This document shows, in pieces, positions 11,202 to 22,504 of a stretch of DNA of 64,000 nt. How positions within the stretch are numbered: the first letter of the stretch is position 1; each line of letters starts with the position of its first letter. The notes under the pieces are model-generated. The model was not told where the DNA came from. It made no database searches and saw nothing but the letters and a program-made list of their open reading frames with translations. Position numbers and translations under genes: made by a program. This stretch comes from Tetrahymena thermophila SB210 (Eukaryota > Ciliophora > Oligohymenophorea > Hymenostomatida > Tetrahymenidae), in NCBI RefSeq assembly GCF_000189635.1, contig NW_002476416.1, forward strand, positions 1 through 64,000, given 5' to 3'.

Positions 11202-11539
11202 TAGATTATTAACTAACTAGCCAGTTTTCTTTTATTTATTATAGAATAGACAAATCACTAATAGTAAATGCGTTTAAAATATTAATGCAATTTTGAATAA
11301 AAGCTAAGCCAAATTTTAAAATATTACAATAAAAAAACAAACAAACAAAAAATTAACAAATAATATATTCTAGTCATCTATCTAAAAAATACCTCATCAA
11401 ACTACTAAATTTATTTTATTCAATTTTCTAAAGTAATCTTATTAATTATAAATTATAAATACTATATTTTCATACTAAATTGTTACGTTAATTTTTTATA
11501 ATTTGATAAAAATTTCAATAATTACAAATTTTTTACATT

Positions 11540-11748
11540 CAGAAAAATTTTTCAAAATTTACTTTAAAAAAATGACAAGTTATATTATGAATAAAATGTA
11601 TATATTATTTCAAATTTTTTATTTTAAGAATTTAAAACTTTCTATAAATGCAAAAATGAAGCTGTTTGTTTTAAGCTAATTTAGCTTTATTTAATATGTA
11701 ATTAAGATATATTATATGCCTTTAGTAAATAAAATAGGTATCTCACTC
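11540..11748. mobile_element. Remnant related to the 1424-1732 MITE-like element
   Basis: The right part aligns with the right part of 1424-1732. Shared landmarks are TTAAGCTAATTTAGCTTTAT, ATTAAGATATATTA and a closing segment ending TATCTCACTC. Its reverse complement begins GAGTGAGATACC, close to the GAGTAAGTTGCC terminus of the other copy. No matching left terminus or clear target duplication is found, so it is probably truncated. It sits at the junction between the two duplicated 5.4-5.6 kb units. Confidence 0.5.
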
Positions 11749-11768
11749 AAGATTTTTATATTTTAGAT

Positions 11769-11836
11769 CAACTTATATTTATGCTAATTTGTGTGTAGAC
11801 TCTGCTTTAAATGAATTAGAGTTTAAATATAAGTTG
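11769..11836. other. Perfect 13-bp inverted repeat
   Basis: CAACTTATATTTA at 11769-11781 is repeated in inverted orientation as TAAATATAAGTTG at 11824-11836, with a 42-nt spacer. It could form a stem-loop or mark an element end; no function is assigned. Confidence 0.6.
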
Positions 11837-12499
11837 TTGTTGATGATATTATTTATATTAAGTGAATAAATAAAACTGATAATATTAGATTTTAGTTGTA
11901 ATTTATAAATAAGCACATTATTTAGAAGTAAGATGTATTACTCTCTCTCACTCTCTCTTTAAAATGAATTATTAGAATTGTTTTATTGCTTTTAGTTTTA
12001 AAATAATTTAGGTTTTAGAAGGATTTTTCAATTATCGGTTTATTTATGAAAATTAAATAATCTAAAATATGATTTTTTTTTCATATTTTATTAAAATATT
12101 TTTATTTATAAAATACATATATAATATTTTAATAAATTATTTTAAATAATAACTAATTAATTCCTTATATTTTTAATTTTTAATCTTCTTGTCTGTCTAT
12201 CAACTCTTAAAAACAAAATTTATTCTATTAACATTGTATTATTTGATAGATTTACATAAAATCTTTCTTTTTTGCATGTAGACAAGAAAATAAAAAATAT
12301 TTGTTTTTGAGAAATGGAGAAGAGCAAAATAATATTCAAAAAAAGAATTATTCAAAAAAAATATAAATCTAAAATGATTGCATTCAGATATATAATTTAT
12401 TCTACTAATATATACATATATTTTTAGCTTTTTATTAGTTTTATTTAAGGTTATCTTGTGATTTTCTTAAAATTAATATTATCATGACTGATCAATCAA

Positions 12500-12688
12500 T
12501 CATTATTTTTAAGGCTTTTTGTAATTTTCAAGCACATATTTTTTTTCTTTTTCTATGCATTCTTATAAAACAGCAAGCAATTAATTACATTTTGATGGAT
12601 TATTTGCTTCCCTCATGCAAGCGGATACTTAGCAGCCATAAGTATGGCATCTTTATTCAGCATAGTTATGCAATTTAATAGGATCCAT
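12500..12688 (-). CDS. Small twin-CX9C protein, CMC4-like (copy 2)
   Basis: 62 residues, ATG at 12688, TGA at 12500, no intron. The predicted protein is identical to that of 7138-7326. The four nucleotide differences change AAA/AAG, CCC/CCT, AAC/AAT and GGT/GGC codons without changing residues. Cysteines at 14, 19, 24, 34 and 44 give two CX9C motifs flanking a short turn (MREANNPSK). The C terminus is basic (YKKPQKQ). The likely location is the mitochondrial intermembrane space, by family. It is transcribed divergently from transporter A of the same unit. Confidence 0.87.
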
Positions 12689-13629
12689 CCAACAATTTTA
12701 ATTAATATGAAAAATACTGATAAAATTTGCTTTTAGCTAACAAAAATTTATTTAACTAATAATCTCAATTATTATTATCAAAATTTCTAAGTAAATGATT
12801 AAATTTATCAATAGAATTCGCTGAGAATATTTATTCTATAAATAAATAAAAATATTTTTTATTAATTGATTTTATTTTTTATACTTATTTTCTATGAATT
12901 AAATTTAACCATCATTTATTTAATTTGTTTTTTATTAAAATATGTGTTTAAGATCCCATACATACATGCAGATCAAATCTGTATTTTATTAAATTCTGAG
13001 ATTTGGTTTGTTAAAATTAAATTAATAATTAACTTACAAATTAATTAAGAATTGAATAATTAAATGCCTGTTTTGATAAGATAATCTGTAATCAATGCAT
13101 AAAAATAAATTCTCGAAATTATTTAACTTTATTATATAAATTCTAACTTTAAAGGGAAAAAAAAAAATAAATAGAAAAATTAAAATAAATATCTAGTAAT
13201 TCTTTTTATTTCTGTAATATATTTTCTTAATTTAAATAATATATTTAAAATTGATAATATTATTTTTATAAAATATATTTATGGATAAAAAATTAAAAAA
13301 TCGACATAAATTTGCTATGTGTAAAATTTAAATTTTTTTGGTAGACCGATCTATTTCATTATTTATTTAATTTTCTATGAGAAAATAATGCTTTTTCATT
13401 TACAATTTGAAATTTATTTTGTTTAATTTTAAACCTGTTTTAAAATAGATGACTATAAACTAAAAGGCATATTTACACTTTCTTAAATAATGTAATTTGA
13501 AATATAAAAAAATACTATCTATTTTTCAAAAATGTTTATCTATATTAAAATTTAATATAAATATAAAGATGATGTTTGGCTTCATTCAATATTTTAATTT
13601 TAAATTAAAATTTTAAAAGATTTACTAAA
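12689..13629. other. Divergent intergenic interval
   Basis: AT-rich and alignable with 7327-8233. The short frame at 12866-13048 has no support. It probably carries promoters for the CX9C gene (-) and transporter A (+). Confidence 0.6.
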
Positions 13630-14577
13630 ATGCAAGATCTTAATAATTTTGTTCCTAAATTAAAATAGAAACTTTAGAATTTTGAAAAGAATCACTAAAA
13701 GAGGGCAGCAATATTTTATGCAGTATTGAGCTAAGTATGTTTCACTGCAATGTATTTCTGCGTTTCTTTATTGAAAACTAAATACTCTTCAATTCATATA
13801 ATTAATATGAGGATGATTATAGGATTTATTTTTAATTCATTATATTGCTAGGTAAATTAAGTGCCTATTTATAGCGAAAAGAGTTAAATTTTTAAGCTAC
13901 TTACTTTAAGAGGAATACTGGGTGGCTTGGACGTTATTTGTGTATTTACTTGCTTTACACTGATGAGTGTTTCTGATGGCTCTATTATTGTAAATACTAA
14001 TCCTATTTGGACAAATTTTTTAGCTGCTATTTTTTTAGGTGAATAGTTATCTAAAAAAGCAATTGGCTTTTGCACTTTATCATTTATGGGAATTATATTA
14101 GTTAGCAGACCACCTTTCTTGTTTGCTGATAATTCTAGTAATTAAAAAAACTAAAATTAATTATTAGGAACTTTATATGGACTTGCAGGTAGTTTATTTG
14201 TTGCATCAGTTTAAATAGTTGTGAGAAAGCTTTCTCACCAACTAAAATGTAACGGGGCTATGCATATGTAGTACAGCTATATCATTTGCATATTTTTAAC
14301 TTCCATATTATTAATAAATAACAATGAAAAACCTTTTATTTTTAATATGAAATTTTTTTGCATAATTACCATTCTTTCTTTATGTGGATTTGCTGCTTAA
14401 CTTTTGCAATCAAAGGCTCTCTCTCTAGAAAAAGCTTCTATAATTACTCCTATGAAATATCTATAAATACTTCTATCATTTATAATAGATGTTATTGTTT
14501 TTAAAAATCAGATAATATTAACAAGCGTTATTGGTGCTATTCTAATTATTTTTGGAAGTATCGGAGTTATTATTTGA
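13630..14577 (+). CDS. EamA/DMT-family transporter A (copy 2, intact)
   Basis: A single-exon frame of 315 residues starting MQDLNNFVPKL and ending IIFGSIGVII. It has two repeated five-helix halves. INMRMIIGFIFNSLYC, SDGSIIVNTNPIWT and GEQLSKKAIGF in the first half, and QSKALSLEKASIITPMKYLQ in the second, match the B-type copies and the EamA pattern. It is therefore a polytopic membrane exporter/importer of the drug/metabolite transporter superfamily, substrate unknown. Its tandem-duplicate partner at 8234-9022 has decayed, so this is the only working A copy here. The start is supported by conserved alignment with the B genes. Confidence 0.9.
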
Positions 14578-15868
14578 TAGAAATTAAATTATTTCAATAA
14601 TAAAAATCTACTTATTTATTATAACTATAAATTTCAATTTAGCAAAAATAAATATATAAAATTAAAGAGAACTTAATATTAAATTATATTTTCATTTTAT
14701 TGTATAAATTATATTTTTTTGAGTAATAAAAAAATTATTTTATTTAACAAAATTTGATAAATTCTGAGATCAAATTCTTTGTATTTGTGCTATCATAATT
14801 ATATTCAAATAGAAAATAAACTTTCATGTGGTAGAAAATAAACAAAATAATTCGTTTTACAATTTCTTTCATGATCAGATCAACTTATTTAAGATGATAA
14901 TAATAATATACATCTATAAATAGTTCATCATTGGAAAATAGAATGATAACATTCTTTTAATTTCTTTTTAGTACGCAACAAAGTTTGTTCGTTTTACTTT
15001 ATTTCTTATGAATATTTAAAATGAACAAAGCAAAAAATTCCAATATTTTTTGTTGATATAATTATTTTTATCATTTTATTTACTTATTTGGTGAGTGAAT
15101 ATTTATTTTAGCATGTATATTTTATTAGTTTACAATTTAATTTGAAATTGCTTTGAAAATAACCATTAGCTTACTTTCTATTCCAACACTAATAATACAT
15201 TTTTCTTTTATTTTTAATAAAGTAGATTTTTTTAAATATTCCTTAAATAATCAATATACTAATCCATTCCTACAGGATAAATTAACTACCTTTTACTCTA
15301 AATTTATATTTAAAAGGTATACACATTTTGTTAAAACCATTTTTTGTGTTTGAATTTACTTACGAAAAAGATAAAAAGTAAACAAAGTTAAAGTTCCACA
15401 AATTTAAGCTAATTTTAACAGAGATTTACACAAGAGGTTTTATCCAATAAAATAAAGTTAAGTTGGTGCCAATAGTTAATGAACTTCTAGTATGTGCAAA
15501 ATTAAATTTAATTTGATAGTATTTACGTAATTACATATTGTGTATTATGATCAATTAAATTGATACATAAATTAATTAATTAATTTATCACCATAGTGCC
15601 GTAATACAAAAAATAAATTCATCAATAATTAAATTAATCAACATATTGCCGTATTACCAAAATTTAAATTAATAATATAGATAGGTATATGGTCCGAATT
15701 AATATACAACGTATTTATTTAATCTAAATATTTGAATAAATAAGTTAATTTTATCAATAAGAAAATGCAATGTTGTCAACTAATTAAATCCTAACCTGAG
15801 CTTTAAAAAAGATCTTATATTTAAAAAATAAAAAATAAATTTTTAACATAAAAAAAATATCTTGGCAA
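14578..15868. other. Gene-free AT-rich interval
   Basis: No gene is seen between transporters A and B of unit 2. The frame at 15153-15353 is AT-rich and has no counterpart in unit 1. Confidence 0.6.
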
Positions 15869-16810
15869 ATGAAAAATCTTGATCTATTTAATTTTAAACT
15901 CTAAGGCATTTTTTAACACTTTGAATAAAACCATAAAAAGAAAACTGCAATATTTTGTGCTGTAGCTAGCTAAATTTTCTTTACAGCCATGTATTTTTGT
16001 GTTACATTGCTAAAAGGAGAGTACTCATCTATGCAAATAATCAATATGAGAATGATTACAGGCTTTATATTTAATACTATGTACTGCTAAACAAATAAGA
16101 TAGAAGTTTACAGTGATTAATCTAAAGTTTTTAAATTACTCACTCTTAGAGGCTTACTTGGAGGTCTAAACATGACTTTTGTCTTTACTTGCTTTACATT
16201 GATGACAATTTCTGATGGCTCTATCCTTGTTAATACAAGTCCTATTTGGACTAACTTCTTAGCTGCAATTTTTTTGGGTGAGCAATTATCTAAAAAAGCT
16301 GTTGGATTCTGTATGCTATCCTTTGTCGGTATAATATTAGTATGTAGACCTGCTTTTTTGTTTGGATAGTCAGAAAGCTCTGAAGATAAAAATTAATTCC
16401 TTGGAACAATTTATGGATTAGCAGGAAGCTTCTTTGTTTCACTAGTTGCAATTGTCATTAGAAAACTTTCTAAATACAATTGTAATGGGGCTATGCATAT
16501 GCAGTATCATTATTTTATCAGTATATTTTTCACTTCGATAATTCTGCTTACCGACAGTGAAAGACCTTTTGTAATCACATTCAAATTCTGCATTACAATG
16601 CTTATTTTGTCTTTTAGTGGCTTTGTAGCTTAACTTTTGTAATCTAAAGCTCTTTCCCTTGAAAAAGCTTCTATAATATCTCCTATGAAGTATTTACAAG
16701 TGCTTTTCTCTTTTTTAATTGATATTTTTGTACTAAAAAGTGAAGTATTTGTGACCAGTATAGTTGGTGCTGGTTTAATTATTTTAGGTAGTGTAGGTAT
16801 TGTTATATGA
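15869..16810 (+). CDS. EamA/DMT-family transporter B (copy 2)
   Basis: A single-exon frame of 313 residues, the same length as 10260-11201 and alignable without gaps. It has about ten membrane segments. The motifs NMRMITGFIFNT, SDGSILVNTSPIWT, FLGEQLSKKAVGF and KASIISPMKYLQ are kept. Differences from copy 1 are concentrated at third positions and in the N-terminal 15 residues. It is a membrane transporter of the EamA (drug/metabolite) superfamily with unknown substrate. In-frame TAA/TAG positions are mostly shared between the copies, which argues for glutamine decoding. Confidence 0.9.
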
Positions 16811-18192
16811 AATTTAATTAATTGGTTAGGTAACTTACTTATTTATTTAGATAAAATAGATAAATTATTAATAACAAACGCATTCAAAATACTAATGTAA
16901 TCTTGAACACAAATCGAACCTATTATCAAAATATAACAAAACAAACAAACATTATTTTCTAGTCATCTAAAAAATACCTCATCAAACTGCTAAATTTATT
17001 TATTTATTCAATTTTCTAAAATAACCTTAATTTGATCTTTAAATTATAATAATATATTTTATACAAAATTATTGTATTAATAATTATATCAATTGTAAAT
17101 TCTATTTTTTTATCTTCATTTTCAAAATTTAAATATTTCTAAACGAAATTACATAACAAAAGAGTTGTGTTTTTTAAGTATCATCTTTCCTATTTATTAT
17201 TAAAGAAAATTTATGGTATGTGAAGAAATGTGAATAAATAAAATTTTGAAATTAATTAACATATTTCACTTAACTTTCAAACAAAATTTTTTACTTCTTG
17301 GGACAAATTAATTTAAGAAAAAAAAATCAGTATTTGTTTAGATTCAAGAATTTATTTTCTAATATTAAATTAATATCTTGAGTAAAATCACTCAAAAAGC
17401 TTATAAATTTAACACTTGTTTGATCAAAAATAATAGATGTTTTTTTCAACTAAAATTATTAAATCATTTCTCTTTTGGCTTTATATAGAATTTTTGTTTT
17501 CTACATAGGCCAAGATAATAAAATTAAATAACAATAATAAATTTAGCTTTAAGTAACTTCATATTTTTAAATTATTTACCTTAAAATAAACTTTAATAAA
17601 TATATCATATCTTTTTATATTGCTTAATTAACTTATCTTCTTCCCTTTTTAATTAAATTTATAATCATTTACATTTTTCATAAAGGAAAAATAAGGTTCT
17701 ACTAACAAAAATTGAACAAATTTACATTACTTTAATTCTAAAAAATAAACATTATTTTTGATAAAATCAATAAAAAGAGAGTCAGAAATAATGAATTTCT
17801 ATAATGTGAATGAAAAGAGCTTTTTAAGAACTAATGTAATTATATTATAATTATTATGATTGATATTTAAAAATTTAAATAACTTTAGAAATATATACTA
17901 TATTGATAAATTATAAAATATGTTTTTAAATCTCATGTAGACTAAATAAGTTATTTTACAATTAAAATAGACAATTTTAAATCTTTTTTAGCCAATTAAT
18001 TCAAAAATTATCTATATTATTAAGCTTTTATGTCAAAATATTTTTTTTTAATTAAATAAGAAAAACACTCAATTTATTTAATTAATTAAATTAGCTACCA
18101 GTAATAATTACCTGAATAAAAAAATACTAAAAACATATTATCTTTAAATTATGTTTGATAAAACAAGTTATTTAGTTAGTTAGTTCGTCAAA
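16811..18192. other. Gene-free AT-rich interval
   Basis: The tail of duplicated unit 2 extends to about 17080; the rest is unique AT-rich DNA. No coding region, RNA gene or repeat is recognised. Confidence 0.6.
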
Positions 18193-19971
18193 TCACTCAA
18201 CCTTTTTATTTGGAGTTGAATCTTGATTAATTCCTTTTTTTTGTTGTAAATTTTCTTTTTCTATTTCTTTCACATTTTCAGTGTATCTAAACTTTTAGAA
18301 ATCTCTATCCACTTTCATAAAGTGGTCCCAAAATAAAAAGTATGAGCCATAAGCTCCTGCATTATGAGAATGGTGGAAATTGTGAAAATATGAACTTCCT
18401 AATATATTCATTTACAAAAAAAATAAAAATTTTGATTTCATTTATTTTAATTGATAAAAAAAAGTTATCTATTTGATAAAATAGACAATATTTTTGAAAT
18501 ATACCTGAAAGTGGAAATACTCTCACAGGAGAAAATGGAATTTCATATCCTGAGTGTACTTCTGCTGTTGTATAGGTCCTCCACATCATCCAAGCAATAG
18601 CAGTAAAGATATGGACTCTTGATCCCATTAGTTTTATACCTAAGCTACTTGGAATCTAATAGTATATATAATTGGAATTAAACATTTAAATTAATAAAAG
18701 AATAAAAATATAATTGCAATAATATATCATGAAATGATTATATCTTTTATTTTTTTATTTATTTGTTAAAAATGATGATCAACTAATAATGTTTGTTAAT
18801 ATCCTGTTAATTGATTTAATTAATGACAGCATTTCAAATTTTCTGATTAAATTTCGAATCTAATTTTATAAACTTTCTTCATATAAATATTTTAACTTTT
18901 GATTTTATTTGTAAAGCTTAAATTTGACCAAAAAAATTCTTTTTTATTTAAGATTCTATGCTTACACAATTAGTAATGGTTTAAATGCTATCAATAAAAC
19001 ATAAAGGTATAATATATTTTTTATTTTTACTAGATTTCCTAGAATATATTCTGGTAGGCTTGAGTATTCTGCTGTGATTGAATATGGTTGCTCATATTCA
19101 TGGTGCTTTTTATGATAACTATTATACAACTTAGGGTGATGAAGAGTATAGTGGCTCCAGAAAAATCCAAAATCTTCACAAATCATACAAAATAGTATCT
19201 ATAAAAAGAACTCTCCTCTACATTTAATTTATTATTTTAAATAGAGATTAATTAGATAAGAATAGTATTAATTGATTTATAAATATAAATAGATTATCAA
19301 ATTTATACATGGTAGGAAATTACTCCAAAGACGTTTTGTATTTAAGTCCTGTAACAAAGCTATCAAATAGAAGGATAATAGGAAAGACAATCAGATGATG
19401 CAAAGCAAGGCATTTATATGTTTTTTATTTGAGTTCCTCCCATTCCTTTTTATCCTTTTACCATGGCCACTTACCATTCTCATTTTTTTAGAAGTAATTT
19501 TTCAAATAAATATTTATCAAAAAAAATCAATTCTACCTTGTTGACTCTCCATTTTTCAAATACAGTATTATTTTAGCAATAGAGAATGGAAAATAAACCA
19601 TACCAAGTTAGCATAAAAGCAGTATGAAGTAAACTCATTCCAGAAGGATATAATATTTTCACTAATTTTATTAGAAGAAGATCAGTTTAAATGCATCTTA
19701 TAAAATATAAATTTCTTACAATTCTATCCAACAAATTCATGAACGTAGGACCATAAGACTTTCCCATAAATAGGTAAACCAATAAAAAAGCAAGCCCATA
19801 GAAAGAAGGCAGTAATGAGGTGCAAACCTTAATTTAAATGAATAGTGAGTTTCTTAAATTTAAAAACAAATCATTTTACTTACCTTTTTATTTGTATCGC
19901 CTTTTCTCTATTTCAATAAGACTATAAAGCTTGGTATCTAATTCCTACTGTTTAGAAAGTTTTTCAGACAT
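18193..19971 (-). CDS. Sterol desaturase / C4-methyl oxidase-like (fatty acid hydroxylase superfamily)
   Basis: Seven exons read from the minus strand: 19971-19884, 19827-19720, 19661-19537, 19478-19309, 19217-19031, 18655-18505 and 18398-18193, giving 344 residues. The three histidine boxes that bind the di-iron centre are all present: H186-YTL-H190-H191, H199-KK-H202-H203 and H282-NF-H285-H286. The context SHYTLHHPKLYN and HKKHHEYEQPYSITAEY resembles ERG25/MSMO C4-methylsterol oxidases most. The ciliate sterol C24 de-ethylase also belongs to this superfamily, so substrate is not settled. There are membrane segments around residues 35-60 and 125-140 and after the second box. The location is presumably the endoplasmic reticulum. 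The tail after 320 is charged. Confidence 0.9.
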
Positions 19972-22504
19972 CTGATCAAATAAATATAATTTAATATCTT
20001 ATATGAAAATTATTATCAAATTCGGATTTTATTTATCACATTATTAAATTTAAAAATAATCTATAATGACATTAGTGACGTCAAAAGCTCTATTAATAAA
20101 TTTTAAATATTTATTTACATTTTTGTTAAATTTTAATATCGATATTTATAGTAAAATGAGTAAAAAATACCACTAATATATTCCCATACATAAAATTATA
20201 TTTTTTTTTAAGAAATAATTAAATAAAGGGGCTTGCTTGAAGCTGAAACAAAGATATATTTCTAAATTTAAATTAATCAACATAATATAACATTAAAATT
20301 AACAGCTAATTTTTAATATTAAGTAAAATTTAAGAAAGCAACTCTCAAAAAAGGTTTTTTTTATAAATTTATATTTTACATTATAATCAACTCTATAGAC
20401 AGGCAGATTATTGATTTAATACTTTATTCAACTAAAATTATTGAATTTATTTTTTAAATTTAAGAAAATTATTTTAAAAATGCATTAATAAGTGTTAAAA
20501 TTAAATATCTTTGAGATATCAAATATAATAGACAATATATTTATTAATTTGTAAATTTTTTCATTGATAAGAAAAGTTTTTCATTTATTCTTAATAAAAT
20601 TATATTTTTAGTATATAAAATATGATATTTAGAGCTTTATTCCTATGAAATTGAATTTAATAAAAACTATTTATTTTAAAAAATAAATAAAATGGTAACA
20701 TAGTTAGTAAAAAGATTAAAATGAAAGTTAGATTTAGATATAAAATATTAGAATTTTATTTTTGATAAATTTTAATCATTTGTAGAAAATTTATTTTTAG
20801 AAAACAAATACAAATCAAATTAATATCAAAGAAGTAAACTAAATTATATAGACACCTAATAAATAGTTTTAACACAATTAAATAAATATAATAATCAGAA
20901 TAACAACCTTCAAAATTAATGATTTTGTAAATTATATTTTCTGTAAATGTTTGCATATTAAGGCATGTTTTTTAGAAATTTCTAAAATTGAATGAAATCT
21001 ATGCTCTAAAGCAATAAATTTAAAATTAATATGAGATGACCTTAATTTATGTATCTTTATGGTATATGAAATGATATTTTATTTTTTAAGTTATAGACAG
21101 ACTTTTGTTTTTAATATGTATTATAAAAACAAATTTATTGCATTTATTTTTAAAAATTAAAAGAAAATATTTAAAAATTTTATTTCTAAATCTTAAAATT
21201 AAATTTTTTTGGTATTTAAATTATAATAGACAATACATAAGTAAATATATTTATTAAATTAATAAGGAAGATAGTTATTATGATCTTAAAAAAATCATTT
21301 TTTTATAGTATAACAAGTTTTAAAAATTGAGGTTTTTCATATAAAAATATTAATTATTTTGAGTAAAACATAAGTAATTACTCAAATAATAATTGAGAAG
21401 GTAAGTAAAATTTATATATCAAATATTAGAATTTTGTGTTTTTGGGCTTTAATAAAAATTGAATAATATTCTAAGATTTAATAAATTAAGGAAAATATTA
21501 TTAAAAAATGTTAATTTTAGTAATATTTTCAAATTTCAAATTATTTTTGCTAAAAAATTAATTTTTAGCTTTAAAAATGTTTAAAGAAATTCATAGATTG
21601 ATTATTGATTCATTAACTAAAATTAGTGAAAAATAGTGATTTATTTTTATTTTTTGAAGGTTTCTTTGAAGTGTTTATTCAGTTTTCTGTTTTTTATGTT
21701 TTGTTATTTATTAGAATTAATTAAATTAATCTTTTGCTGAGGAAATATAAAAAATTTAATAAAAACAATGTATGTTTATATTATTATGATTGATTAAAAT
21801 CTATTTAAAACTTGTTTTTAGAATTTTTTTCCTTTTTATTTTCTTTATTATAATAGACAGTAAATATGTATTGAAATAACAAGGTTAAAGAAAAGGAATT
21901 ATCTAGAACAGAATAATTCGAGTATCAGTAAAGTAGAGAGTCAAATGTAATTAATCTAGACACTATAAAAAATCCTTGAATTTAAATTTTTTACAAGCAG
22001 AATTTAAAAGCTAAACCAGCATTTTAATTTTTATTATTGTTAAATTTCGTGTTTTTTTACTATCAGACTACATTACCTTAAAATTTAATCATTAGCTAAA
22101 ATTTGATTTCGAATAATTAGTACAATGCGATCAATATCTTTCCGCATTAATTAACTAACAATTAAATATACTGACTATGATCAAAAGAATACAAAAAGAA
22201 AGGTAATTAATTAGTTAAGGGGCTAATAAATAAAAATTCAATAAATTAGAATATGATATGAAATTAGAAAAGATACTAATAAAGTTAATTAAAAAAGTTT
22301 ATTTATGATTCTAAAAAAGAGTCATTAAAATAGACAGTTTTCTGATGTAGAAAATATTATATAAATTAATATGTAAAAATTAAATAAATAAATATAGATT
22401 GTTTTCATCTTTTTTTCAGTAAAATAAATAAGCGAAAGAGCAATAACATAATTATTATTAATTTAATTTTATAAAAATTTGATATTGTCAGAAAAATTAT
22501 AAAA
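19972..22504. other. Gene-free AT-rich interval
   Basis: A 2.5-kb divergent spacer between the desaturase-like gene (-) and the VID27 homologue (+). The frame at 20756-20956 (-) is AT-rich and unsupported. A short open stretch near 21890-21990 reads KEKELSRTEQFEYQQ but has no start or splice context. No RNA gene was recognised. Confidence 0.55.

Larger units (their letters stand above)
6720..11500. repeat. Tandem segmental duplication, unit 1
   Basis: Unit 1 of a two-copy tandem duplication. Anchors are the CX9C gene (7138-7326), transporter A (8234-9022, pseudogene), transporter B (10260-11201) and the downstream ATACCTCATCAAACT landmark near 11390. The corresponding anchors in unit 2 are displaced by 5362, 5396, 5609 and about 5590 bp. 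Non-coding parts are clearly alignable but diverged with indels, whereas the CX9C coding part is nearly identical. Edges are approximate. Confidence 0.8.
11202..12499. other. Interval spanning the junction of duplicated units
   Basis: No gene is seen. It holds the end of unit 1 (to about 11500), a MITE-like remnant (about 11540-11748), a 13-bp inverted repeat (11769-11836), a (CT)n run near 11942-11960, and the start of unit 2 (from about 12125). Confidence 0.6.
12125..17080. repeat. Tandem segmental duplication, unit 2
   Basis: The second unit of the duplication, with the CX9C gene at 12500-12688, transporter A intact at 13630-14577 and transporter B at 15869-16810, in the same order and orientation as unit 1. 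The downstream landmark ATACCTCATCAAACT recurs near 16975. All three genes look functional here. Confidence 0.8.
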
